The notes beneath the pieces were generated by a model. That model was not told the DNA's origin. It was given only the letters and a program-made list of their open reading frames with translations, and did no database searches. Positions 23,878 through 33,704 of a stretch of 64,000 nt of DNA are shown in pieces. Every line of letters starts with the position of its first letter. The first letter of the stretch is position 1. The stretch covers positions 1 to 64,000 of the forward strand of contig NZ_WFLI01000023.1 of NCBI RefSeq assembly GCF_009208555.1. Direction: 5' to 3'. The translations under genes and the position numbers were made by a program. The stretch is from Janthinobacterium violaceinigrum. GTDB taxonomy: Bacteria; Pseudomonadota; Gammaproteobacteria; Burkholderiales; Burkholderiaceae_D.

Positions 23878-25275
23878 ATGGCGCATGGCAAATCCTGTCG
23901 ACTGCATGGTATCGCGCGGGGACGCAGCTGCCTGCTATCCCTGCTGTACCTGCTGCTGTACCTGCTTTGCCTGCCGGTCTGGCTGACGGCATGCACGGGG
24001 CCGGGCGGCCCGGCCGACAGCGCCCCCCTTCCCGTTCCCGCCGAGGGGCAAACGCCCCCGGTGCCGCCAGCGCCCGATACGCCGCCGGCCAACGATGCTG
24101 CGCCGCCCGCAGCGCAAGTTCCGCCGCCCGCCCCTGCACCGCCCGGCAAGCCGGTACGGCCACCGCAAACCAGTCCCTGGACCAGTTCATGGTCTGGCCT
24201 GGGCGGATTGTTCGGCAACCTCGGCAAGCGGGGCGGCGGGGCCGCCGTAGGCAAGGCCACCGCGGCCGTCAAGGCAGGGGGCGTCGCCGGCGCCACGCAA
24301 GTCGCCGTGTACTACGCCACCGACAGGAAATACGAGCCGGACAGCAACAACTATGGCTGGCAGCCGAACCGCGCGGCGCCCTACCTGAGCTACGGCAGCG
24401 TTCTGGTGAGCATTCCGGAAAAAAGAGCGCCGGGCGAGATGCCGCTACCGCCCTGGTACGCCCTCCTGTCCGGCGACGATGCGCAAAAATATGTGCTGAT
24501 CCAGGGCGCCACGCGCCAGTCGCGCGCGGATTTCCTCGCCACCGTCAAGGCGCGCATTCAGGCCGCCCCGGAACGGCGGGCCGCCTTCATCTATATCCAC
24601 GGCTACAGCAATTCCTTCGACGACGCCGCCCGGCGCACGGCGCAGATGGCGGTCGACCTCGACATCGGCGCCCTGCCCGTGTTCTACAGCTGGCCATCGA
24701 AAGGCACGTTTGCCGGCTATGAGTTCGACGAGAATTCCGCCGAATGGACGCAGGCGCACCTGGAGGCTTTCCTGGCAGACTTCGCGGAGCACTCCTCGGC
24801 CACCGATATCTACATCATCGCCCACAGCATGGGCAACCGCCCGATGACCGTCGCCCTGGCCAACCTGCTGGAAAAACGTCCCGACCTGCTGCCCCTGTTC
24901 AAGCAGGTGGTGCTGGCGGCGCCGGACATCAATGCCGACGTTTTCCGCGACCAGATCGCCCCGCGCTTTGCCAGCCTCAAGCTCTCCGCCACCCTCTACG
25001 CATCCGCGAACGACAAGGCCATCCGCGCCTCCTACAGCTTTGCCGACTGGGACAGGATAGGCGACATCCGCGGCCCCGTCGTCGGCATTCCCGGCATGGA
25101 ACTCGTCGACGCTTCGGCCGTCATCATGAACTTCATGGGCCATGACTACTTCGCCAGCAACCGCGTCCTGCTGACCGATATCGCCACCCTGATCAAGACG
25201 GGACAGCGGGCCAGGAACCGCGGCGGCCTGAAAGGCATTCCGGCGCAGGCCCCGCAGTACTGGGCCTTCCCCTGA
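23878..25275 (+). CDS. Secreted alpha/beta-hydrolase lipoprotein, DUF900 type
   Basis: The 465-residue protein has a signal peptide (repeated LLYLL segments) ending in the lipobox LTAC, with Cys near 40. A proline- and alanine-rich linker of about 60 residues follows, then an esterase-like domain. That domain opens with VAVYYATDRKYEPDS near 142 and has FIYIHGYSNSFDDAARR near 240, FYSWPSKG near 267 and the nucleophile serine in IIAHSMGNRP near 315. HDYFASN near 421 supplies the likely histidine. The substrate is unknown. GGAGGGAG precedes the ATG. The gene is divergent from argJ and interrupts the usual argJ-secA adjacency. Confidence 0.87.
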   Translation: MAHGKSCRLHGIARGRSCLLSLLYLLLYLLCLPVWLTACTGPGGPADSAPLPVPAEGQTPPVPPAPDTPPANDAAPPAAQVPPPAPAPPGKPVRPPQTSPWTSSWSGLGGLFGNLGKRGGGAAVGKATAAVKAGGVAGATQVAVYYATDRKYEPDSNNYGWQPNRAAPYLSYGSVLVSIPEKRAPGEMPLPPWYALLSGDDAQKYVLIQGATRQSRADFLATVKARIQAAPERRAAFIYIHGYSNSFDDAARRTAQMAVDLDIGALPVFYSWPSKGTFAGYEFDENSAEWTQAHLEAFLADFAEHSSATDIYIIAHSMGNRPMTVALANLLEKRPDLLPLFKQVVLAAPDINADVFRDQIAPRFASLKLSATLYASANDKAIRASYSFADWDRIGDIRGPVVGIPGMELVDASAVIMNFMGHDYFASNRVLLTDIATLIKTGQRARNRGGLKGIPAQAPQYWAFP

Positions 25276-25298
25276 ACGGCCGGCCCCGCGCGGCCGGC

Positions 25299-25330
25299 AA
25301 AAAAAAACGGAGACCGCAGTCTCCGTTTTT
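25299..25330. terminator. Bidirectional Rho-independent terminator
   Basis: CGGAGAC (25308-25314) and GTCTCCG (25319-25325) form a perfect stem with loop CGCA. It is flanked by nine A on the left and five T on the right, so it works in both directions. It serves the hydrolase gene (plus) and secA (minus, stop 25351). Confidence 0.9.
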
Positions 25331-25350
25331 CTCGTGCCGATCAAGCCGGC

Positions 25351-28119
<2,769 letters not shown>

Positions 28120-28398
28120 GCTTGAATTCTTGAAAAAACGCCGTTAAAAAAAGCTCGGTAGGTGACAACGAGGTAACAATCGCGTGACCGCACGGAGTTC
28201 GACTATGGCAAAAGACGATGATTTTATCATGCGTTCCCGACATGGTTGGGGTAATGCGCCATATAACAATAGCTTAATGACAAACAAATGGCAGAAAATG
28301 CGGACATTTTCCATACTGTAAGGCAATACGCTGCCCGCGCCCGCGCCGCACCCGCCGCCGCACTCGTCATGCGCGGGCGAGTGTGCTATGTTTCGGCC

Positions 28399-28908
28399 AT
28401 GCGAACTCCCACTTATTCTCCGGCACCGCGCCGCGGCTACGGCTTTGCCCGTTCAGGCCCGGCCGTCACGGGCGCAACCGACTTTCTTCGCGGAAACGCG
28501 ACGATGGCATCCTTGATGCCCACCGTCACGCGCCTGGCCGCCCTGCAAAAGGATTGCGCCAAGGCCTTGCCGGCCATGTTCGAGCATTGCGACATCCTGC
28601 AATTCGAAAGCGGCCAGCTGGTGCTGGCCACGCCGAATGCGGCGCTGGCGGCCAAGCTCAAGCAGCAATTGCCGAAACTGCAAGGGGAACTGAAAAGGAA
28701 AGGCTGGCAGATTTCAGGCATCAAGCTGAAAGTGCAAGTAATCAAGAGCATCGCGCCCATCGTGCATACGCGGGCGCTGGTCTTGCCGGAAAAAGCCATG
28801 ACGGCCCTGGAAGAGCTGAGCACGGCCCTGCCCGCATCGAAGCAGAACGAGCAGTTGATCGCGGCGCTGCGCAGTTTAGTGCGCCACCACCGCGAACCAA
28901 AAGATTAA
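28399..28908 (+). CDS. dciA: DciA-type helicase-loading protein (DUF721)
   Basis: The 169-residue protein has a disordered basic N-terminus (about 40 residues) and then a DUF721 core: LAALQKDCAKALPAMFEHCDILQFESGQ. It continues with LVLATPNAALAAKLKQQLPKL and ends in a basic tail. DciA interacts with DnaB and helps load the replicative helicase in bacteria that lack DnaC. The neighbourhood (secA divergent, lpxC convergent) is the standard betaproteobacterial place of this gene. Start choice is uncertain; an internal ATG at 28504 would remove the basic N-terminus. Confidence 0.8.
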   Translation: MRTPTYSPAPRRGYGFARSGPAVTGATDFLRGNATMASLMPTVTRLAALQKDCAKALPAMFEHCDILQFESGQLVLATPNAALAAKLKQQLPKLQGELKRKGWQISGIKLKVQVIKSIAPIVHTRALVLPEKAMTALEELSTALPASKQNEQLIAALRSLVRHHREPKD

Positions 28909-28928
28909 GACTGTCCGACGACATTTTG

Positions 28929-29059
28929 ACACCTCAGAAAACCGTAGCGAGCGGAAGGAAGAGGTGGCTAAGAAGCGCAATCGTACGAAGTACGGGGGCG
29001 CCGAGCCGGTGAGCATCGCAGGCCGCCGATACCGACGCGCCGTAGGTTTAATGAGGTGT
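28929..29059. repeat. Nested palindromic intergenic element (copy 1)
   Basis: The 131-base unit has terminal inverted repeats ACACCTCA (28929-28936) and TGAGGTGT (29052-29059). A further match extends inward: AAAACCGTAG on the left, and AAACCTACGG read on the opposite strand of the right end. Its middle contains CGTACGAAGTACGG and GAGCATCGCAGGCCGCC. It lies between the convergent dciA and lpxC genes. The core resembles that of the element at 33601-33704, so both are probably members of one family. Confidence 0.55.
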
Positions 29060-29067
29060 TGCTCAGA

Positions 29068-30003
29068 TCAGGTCAACGACCACTCGCGTTCCATCTGGCG
29101 CAGGTAGGACTGCGGCGCCGCCTCGTTGGTGGCGAACGAGACGATTTCATACGCATCCGGCTGTTCCAGCAGCGCCAGCAGCAACTGGTTGTTCAGCGCA
29201 TGGCCCGACTTGTGCGCCGTGTAATACGCGAGCAAGGGGTGGCCCACCAGATACAGGTCGCCGATGGCGTCGAGGATCTTGTGGCGTACGAACTCGTCTT
29301 CATAGCGCAAGCCGTCCGCGTTGAGGATGCGGTACTCGTCCATGACGATGGCGTTTTCCAGCGAACCGCCGCGGGCCAGGCCCATGCCGCGCAAGCTTTC
29401 CACGTCCTGCATGAAGCCAAACGTGCGCGCGCGCGCCACGTCGTGCACATACGACACGTCGCCGAAGTCGACGGAGGCGCGCTGCATCGTGCCATCGACG
29501 GCCGGATGATTGAATTCGATGAAGAAGTCGAGCTTGAAACCGTCGTACGGCGACAAGCGCGCCCATTTCTCCGCGTCGCCCTTGCCGTGACGCACTTCCA
29601 CGGGCTTGATGACCTTGATGAACTTCTTCGGCGCTTCCTGCTCTTCCACTCCCGCCTGCTGCAGCAGGTAGACGAAGGAAGAGGCGGACCCGTCCATGAT
29701 GGGAATTTCTTCCGCATTCACGTCGATATACATATTGTCCACGCCCAGGCCGGCTGCCGCCGACATCAGGTGTTCCACGGTGGACACCCTGGCGCCATCC
29801 TTGATCAGCACGGAAGCCATGCGCGTATCGCCCACGGCCATGGCGCTGGCGGGAAACTCGACGATGGGGTCGAGGTCGATGCGGCGAAACACGATGCCAG
29901 TGTCGATCGCGGCAGGACGCAAGGTCAGCTCCACCTTGGTGCCAGAGTGCAAACCGACACCGATGGTGCGGACCAGTTGTTTGATAGTGCGTTGTTTTAA
30001 CAT
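29068..30003 (-). CDS. lpxC: UDP-3-O-acyl-N-acetylglucosamine deacetylase
   Basis: LpxC is the zinc enzyme catalysing the first committed step of lipid A synthesis. The 311-residue protein starts MLKQRTIKQLVRTIGVGLHSG. It carries the zinc histidine in VEHLMSAAAGLGVDN near 78, the MDGSA loop near 104, and a histidine and aspartate in RHKILDAIGDLYL near 237. SGHALNNQLL near 263 supplies the catalytic His. The ATG at 30003 matches the family start; the upstream 22 codons are not conserved. A long intergenic palindromic element lies after the stop. Confidence 0.97.
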   Translation of the reverse strand: MLKQRTIKQLVRTIGVGLHSGTKVELTLRPAAIDTGIVFRRIDLDPIVEFPASAMAVGDTRMASVLIKDGARVSTVEHLMSAAAGLGVDNMYIDVNAEEIPIMDGSASSFVYLLQQAGVEEQEAPKKFIKVIKPVEVRHGKGDAEKWARLSPYDGFKLDFFIEFNHPAVDGTMQRASVDFGDVSYVHDVARARTFGFMQDVESLRGMGLARGGSLENAIVMDEYRILNADGLRYEDEFVRHKILDAIGDLYLVGHPLLAYYTAHKSGHALNNQLLLALLEQPDAYEIVSFATNEAAPQSYLRQMEREWSLT

Positions 30004-30078
30004 CTGTCGATTATATCCAGTTGCGCGATTTTCGTTGCGACGCGGCATGGTCCACGCCATAAAAACCACAATGGGCCG

Positions 30079-30996
30079 TCAGGGATGTTCGCTTTCCGCA
30101 TGCACGGCTTCGCGGCGCACCAGGTAAATGCCGCTGCCGATGATGATGGCCGCGCCGATCAGGGTGTAGTGGTCGGGCAAGGCGCGCCACAGCAGCCAGT
30201 CCAGGGCCATGCCCCAGGCCAGCGCAGAGTATTCGAACGGCGCCACGCTGGACGCCTTGCCATGGCGAAACGCCTCCGTGATGGCCAATTGCCCCAGGAA
30301 GCCGCTGACGGACAGGCCCGCCAGCAGCCACCAGTCTTCGCGGCGGATGCTCACCCATTCGTGCGCCGACAGGGCCACGCCGCCGACGGCCATCATCACC
30401 ATCAGCCAGAAGACCATGCTTTCGCTGGCGTCCGTGCGACTGAGGATGCGGCCCGTGACGGCGGAAATGGCGTAGCAGGCGGCCGAACCCAGCACGGCCA
30501 GCCCGGCCAGCGAAAAGAATCCCGAACCGTCGGGACGCAGCGCCACCAGCACGCCCAGGAGGCCCACGGCAATGGCGCACCAGCGCGCTACGTCGACGCG
30601 TTCCTTCAGGATAAACACCGACAGGACCGTGATCAGCAAGGGCGCGACGAAAAACAGCGAATACGCCTCGGCCAGCGACATGCGCTTCAAGCCGTAGGCG
30701 AACAGGGTAATCATCATCACGCCCAGCGCGCCGCGCAGCAAGTGCAGCGGCCAGCGCACCCGCATCACGTTCTTGAAGGCGCCCCGGTACAGCAGGTACA
30801 GGCACACCAGCGGCAACGACGACAAGGCGCGCAAGGCCGTCACCTGCATGGCGGGATAATGGGCGGACAACAGCTTCATGGCCGTATCCATCAGGGAAAA
30901 CATGGCGACCGCGACCAGCATCACATAGATGCTGCGCAGGTTGGGATTGCGGGGTATCAGGACAGACTCCTGGCAAAAGAGCGGGACCGTCATCAT
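30079..30996 (-). CDS. DMT-family transporter (EamA domains)
   Basis: The 305-residue membrane protein has about ten hydrophobic helices arranged as two EamA repeats. The first starts YVMLVAVAMFSLMDTAMKLL near 24 and the second SAVTGRILSRTDASESMVFWLM near 175. It belongs to the drug/metabolite transporter superfamily of exporters. The substrate is unknown. The N-terminal start is uncertain because no clear Shine-Dalgarno precedes either of the two ATGs (30996, 30993). It is located 75 bases upstream of lpxC on the same strand and may be cotranscribed. Confidence 0.82.
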   Translation of the reverse strand: MMTVPLFCQESVLIPRNPNLRSIYVMLVAVAMFSLMDTAMKLLSAHYPAMQVTALRALSSLPLVCLYLLYRGAFKNVMRVRWPLHLLRGALGVMMITLFAYGLKRMSLAEAYSLFFVAPLLITVLSVFILKERVDVARWCAIAVGLLGVLVALRPDGSGFFSLAGLAVLGSAACYAISAVTGRILSRTDASESMVFWLMVMMAVGGVALSAHEWVSIRREDWWLLAGLSVSGFLGQLAITEAFRHGKASSVAPFEYSALAWGMALDWLLWRALPDHYTLIGAAIIIGSGIYLVRREAVHAESEHP

Positions 30997-31096
30997 GGCG
31001 ACGGCCGGAGCCAGGACAGCATGGCCGGGAAAGACAGGGCCAGGCGGTCAGCCCGATTATAGCAAGCGCCGCCGTTTTACATTTTCAAAGGGGCAA

Positions 31097-31867
31097 CTAT
31101 ACGGGCAGCAGCATCACCAGTTTCAAGTCGTGCTGGCGCGCCAGGTGCAGGGTTACCTGGTTGAACGCCAGCAAGCCTTGCTGCGGATGCTGGAAGCGGC
31201 GCAAGCCCCCGTCGCGGCCCTGCACCTGCTGCGCATCCCACCATAGCCGAAATGGCGCGCTGGCCCCCGCCAGCTCCGCGATCAGGCCGGCCAGCGGCAT
31301 CTGGTCCGCGTGGCGGCCGATATCGGCGCGGAACTCCGCCACCAGCCGCTGCGCCCGCTCGGGCCAGCCGGCGACCAGTTCGCGCGCCCCCGGCTCCAGG
31401 AACATGAAGCGCAACTGGTTCGGCGCGGCCGCTTCCGCATGCAGCCAGCCCGCGAACAAGGCGGCGGCGGCGTCATTCCACGCCACCGCATTCCATGTGC
31501 GGTCCAGGATATACGCGGGCGCGTCGATGGCGGCGACGATGGCTGCCAGCTCCGCGGCCGCAGGTCCCCCGCCCTCGCCCGTGCCATGGCTGGGGTCATG
31601 CTTGTCGGCCACTTCAAACAGATAGGCGCGCTCGGCCGGGCTCAGCTGCAGCACCTGGGCCAGGCGCGCCAGCATCTTGGCCGACGCGGACACGGGCCGC
31701 CCCTGTTCCAGCCACGTCAGCCAGGTGGGGCTGACATCGCACAGCTGGGCCAGCTCTTCGCGCCGCAAACCGGGCGTGCGCCGGCGCCCGCCACCGGGCA
31801 GGCCGGCCATGGCGGGAGTGACGGCTTCGCGCCGGGCGCGGATGAATTCAGCGAGTTTGCTCGACAT
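31097..31867 (-). CDS. XRE-family transcriptional regulator with MmyB-like sensor domain
   Basis: The 256-residue regulator begins with an HTH_31 domain (RRTPGLRREELAQLCDVSPT near 28, LTWLEQGRPV, then a recognition helix). A C-terminal MmyB-type ligand-binding domain follows (AYILDRTWNAVAWNDAAAAL near 135 and the FRLWWDAQQVQGRDGG region near 215). In other bacteria such regulators control a divergent oxidoreductase or transporter gene and may bind fatty acid ligands. Here the divergent partner is a methyltransferase gene, with operator-like palindromes between them. It likely represses itself and its neighbour. Confidence 0.88.
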   Translation of the reverse strand: MSSKLAEFIRARREAVTPAMAGLPGGGRRRTPGLRREELAQLCDVSPTWLTWLEQGRPVSASAKMLARLAQVLQLSPAERAYLFEVADKHDPSHGTGEGGGPAAAELAAIVAAIDAPAYILDRTWNAVAWNDAAAALFAGWLHAEAAAPNQLRFMFLEPGARELVAGWPERAQRLVAEFRADIGRHADQMPLAGLIAELAGASAPFRLWWDAQQVQGRDGGLRRFQHPQQGLLAFNQVTLHLARQHDLKLVMLLPV

Positions 31868-31889
31868 GACGGGGATGCATGGTAGTAGA

Positions 31890-31901
31890 TATACCAGTAT
31901 A
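31890..31901. promoter_or_regulatory. Candidate operator palindrome TATACCAGTATA
   Basis: TATAC and GTATA are perfect inverted copies around a two-base CA centre. The site is 23 bases upstream of the XRE regulator start and about 70 bases upstream of the methyltransferase start, so it could control both divergent genes. Confidence 0.5.
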
Positions 31902-31919
31902 AGTTATGGTCTTGTTACA

Positions 31920-31933
31920 GGATAATTTTATCC
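31920..31933. promoter_or_regulatory. Candidate second operator or hairpin GGATAATTTTATCC
   Basis: A perfect 14-base inverted repeat (GGATAA, TT, TTATCC) in the leader of the methyltransferase gene. It may be a second regulator site or a small RNA hairpin. It does not resemble the palindrome 20 bases to its left. Confidence 0.4.
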
Positions 31934-31971
31934 TTATTCTGCAGGAACTCACCCATCCACAGGAGAAAACC

Positions 31972-32739
31972 ATGCAGCAGCACGACGTTGTCACCGAACA
32001 GTTTGGCAAGACGGCCAATGCCTACCTGAGCAGCGCAGTCCACGCGCAGGGCGTCGACCTGGTGCTGATGCAGGAATGCGCGCGCCGCCATGGCAAGCCG
32101 GCGGTACTGGACCTCGGTTGCGGCGCCGGCCACGCCAGCTTTGCCGTCGCCCCCGTGGCGCGCTCCGTCGTCGCCTACGACCTGGCCCAGCCGATGCTCG
32201 ACGTGGTGGAGCACGCCAAGGCGCAGCGGGGCTTGCACAACATCAGCACGCAGCAGGGCGACGTGGCCCGCCTGCCGTTTGCCGACGCCAGCTTCGACAT
32301 GGTCGTCACGCGCTTTTCCGCGCACCACTGGAACGACGTGGGGGCCGCGCTGACGGAAGCCTGGCGCGTGCTGCGTCCGAACGGCACCCTGCTGGTGGTC
32401 GACATCGTGGCGCCGAAAACGGCGCTGTACGACAGCACCTTGCAGGCGGTGGAAATGCTGCGCGACGCGTCCCACGTGCGCGACTACCGCACGTGCGAAT
32501 GGGGCGCGAAGTTCGACAACGCGGGCTTTACGCACAGCTTGCGCAGCGTGTGGAAGCTGCCCATGCAATTCGACGAATGGGTGGCGCGCATGCGCACCCC
32601 GGGCGAACGGGTAGCGGCCATCCGCAACCTGTTCGACGGCGCGCCCGATGAAGCCCGGCGCTATTTCGCGCTGCAGGACGATTACTCGTTCAGCATCGAC
32701 GCGGCCATGTTCGAGGCAACAAAACCGCAGGTGCAATAA
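31972..32739 (+). CDS. Class I SAM-dependent methyltransferase
   Basis: The 255-residue protein has motif I VLDLGCGAGHASFAVAP near residue 44, YDLAQPMLDVVEHAK near 66, motif II-like GDVARLPFADASFDMVVTRF near 93 and WRVLRPNGTLLVVDIV near 130. The fold is that of Methyltransf_11 proteins such as UbiE/COQ5-like small-molecule methylases. Its substrate is unknown. The ATG at 31972 has AGGAG eight bases upstream. It is divergent from an XRE/MmyB regulator. Palindromic REP-like sequences follow the stop at once. Confidence 0.88.
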   Translation: MQQHDVVTEQFGKTANAYLSSAVHAQGVDLVLMQECARRHGKPAVLDLGCGAGHASFAVAPVARSVVAYDLAQPMLDVVEHAKAQRGLHNISTQQGDVARLPFADASFDMVVTRFSAHHWNDVGAALTEAWRVLRPNGTLLVVDIVAPKTALYDSTLQAVEMLRDASHVRDYRTCEWGAKFDNAGFTHSLRSVWKLPMQFDEWVARMRTPGERVAAIRNLFDGAPDEARRYFALQDDYSFSIDAAMFEATKPQVQ

Positions 32740-32742
32740 AAA

Positions 32743-32856
32743 TGGGGTCGGACCTTTTGGGTCCGACCCCAGATTTTGATTTGGGTTGGTAGCAAGCTTT
32801 AGCTGGGCATTAACCCTACATCAATTGCTGGGGTCAGCCCCTAAGGGCCTGACCCC
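32743..32856. repeat. Pair of REP-like palindromes (GGGGTCRG family)
   Basis: First unit: TGGGGTCGGACC (32743-32754) with GGTCCGACCCCA (32760-32771). Second unit: GGGGTCAG (32830-32837) with CTGACCCC (32849-32856), plus an inner CCC-TAA-GGG stem. Both share GGGGTC/GACCCC ends and are about 60 bases apart. This resembles REP or BIME units moved by RAYT transposases in related genera. The unit between the methyltransferase gene and the convergent peroxiredoxin gene could also act as a bidirectional terminator. Confidence 0.75.
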
Positions 32857-32861
32857 GACCA

Positions 32862-33368
32862 TCAAGCCAACTGGCCCAGCAGCGTCTCGGCATTCGACAC
32901 TTCAAACTTGCCGCCCTGCTCGATGTTCAATTGCGTCACGACGCCATTGTCGACCAGCATCGAGTAGCGCTGCGAGCGCGTGCCCATGCCGAACTTGCTG
33001 AAGTCGGCGTCCAGGCCCAGGGCCTTGCTGTAGGCGGCGTTGCCGTCAGCCATCATGCGCACCACGCCGGTGGCTTTCTGATCGCGGCCCCAGGCGCCCA
33101 TCACGAACGCGTCGTTGACGGAGATGCACCAGATTTCATCGACGCCAGCAGCTTTCAGGTCGGCAGCGTGCTTGACGTAGCCTGGCACATGCTGTGCGGA
33201 GCAGGTCGGGGTGTAGGCGCCTGGCAGGCCGAAGATGGCGATCTTCTTGCCCTTGACCAGGTCTTGCACGTTGAACGTGTTCGGGCCCAGTGCGCAGCCT
33301 TCGGTTTCGCTTTCGATGAATTCAGCCAGGGTGCCTTCTGGCAGGGTGTCGCCGATCTTGATGGTCAT
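32862..33368 (-). CDS. Thioredoxin/glutaredoxin-dependent peroxiredoxin (Prx5 type)
   Basis: The 168-residue peroxidase reduces hydroperoxides. The peroxidatic cysteine is in PGAYTPTCSAQHVPGY near 49, in the PxxxTxxC motif, and another cysteine lies in VDEIWCISVNDAFVMGAW near 75. GRDQKATG near 92 and FGMGTRSQRYSML near 125 complete the Prx5-like fold. The ATG at 33368 matches the conserved beginning; a 54-residue extension is not conserved. In related genera the gene commonly lies between ftsZ and lpxC, as here. Confidence 0.92.
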   Translation of the reverse strand: MTIKIGDTLPEGTLAEFIESETEGCALGPNTFNVQDLVKGKKIAIFGLPGAYTPTCSAQHVPGYVKHAADLKAAGVDEIWCISVNDAFVMGAWGRDQKATGVVRMMADGNAAYSKALGLDADFSKFGMGTRSQRYSMLVDNGVVTQLNIEQGGKFEVSNAETLLGQLA

Positions 33369-33536
33369 GTTGACTCCTTGTGTACTGTCGGTTGAAGACG
33401 CTGCCCGCCGCATGGAGCGGACAGCGCCCGTGATCTGGTTCTGCCGGCATGATGCCGACACTGCGCGATAGTATGCCTGACTTGCCGCATTTGTGCAGAA
33501 AATGGCCGGAAAGGCAAAGGCCGACATCAAGAAAAA

Positions 33537-33567
33537 GATAAAAAAACGGCGGCCCTCAGGCCGCCGT
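33537..33567 (-). terminator. Rho-independent terminator of the dcw cluster
   Basis: On the minus strand ACGGCGGCC, loop TGAG, GGCCGCCGT and then TTTTTTT form a strong terminator downstream of ftsZ. It closes the dcw transcription unit and precedes the peroxiredoxin gene. Confidence 0.9.
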
Positions 33568-33600
33568 CATGTTTACTGACATCGGATCACCTCCAGAAAC

Positions 33601-33704
33601 CTAATCACATGAAAAATGCTCAGGGCAAGGCGCATGGCCGAAGACAGTACGACTGTACGGCAAGGCTATGCAACGCCGCCATGGGCTTTTTTCACTGTGA
33701 TTAG
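33601..33704. repeat. Nested palindromic intergenic element (copy 2)
   Basis: The 104-base unit is bounded by CTAATCACA (33601-33609) and TGTGATTAG (33696-33704). Matching continues inward (TGAAAAA on the left and TTTTTTCA on the right). A hairpin core pairs GCATGGCC (about 33632-33639) with GGCTATGC around a centre containing CAGTACGACTGTACGG. It overlaps the ftsZ stop codon, so the right arm is part of the gene. The core shares GTACGA..GTACGG with the element at 28929-29059. Confidence 0.55.

Noticed and set aside
31020..31096. Additional gene between the XRE regulator and DMT exporter
   Set aside because: The 100-base gap has only overlapping short frames and no ribosome site.
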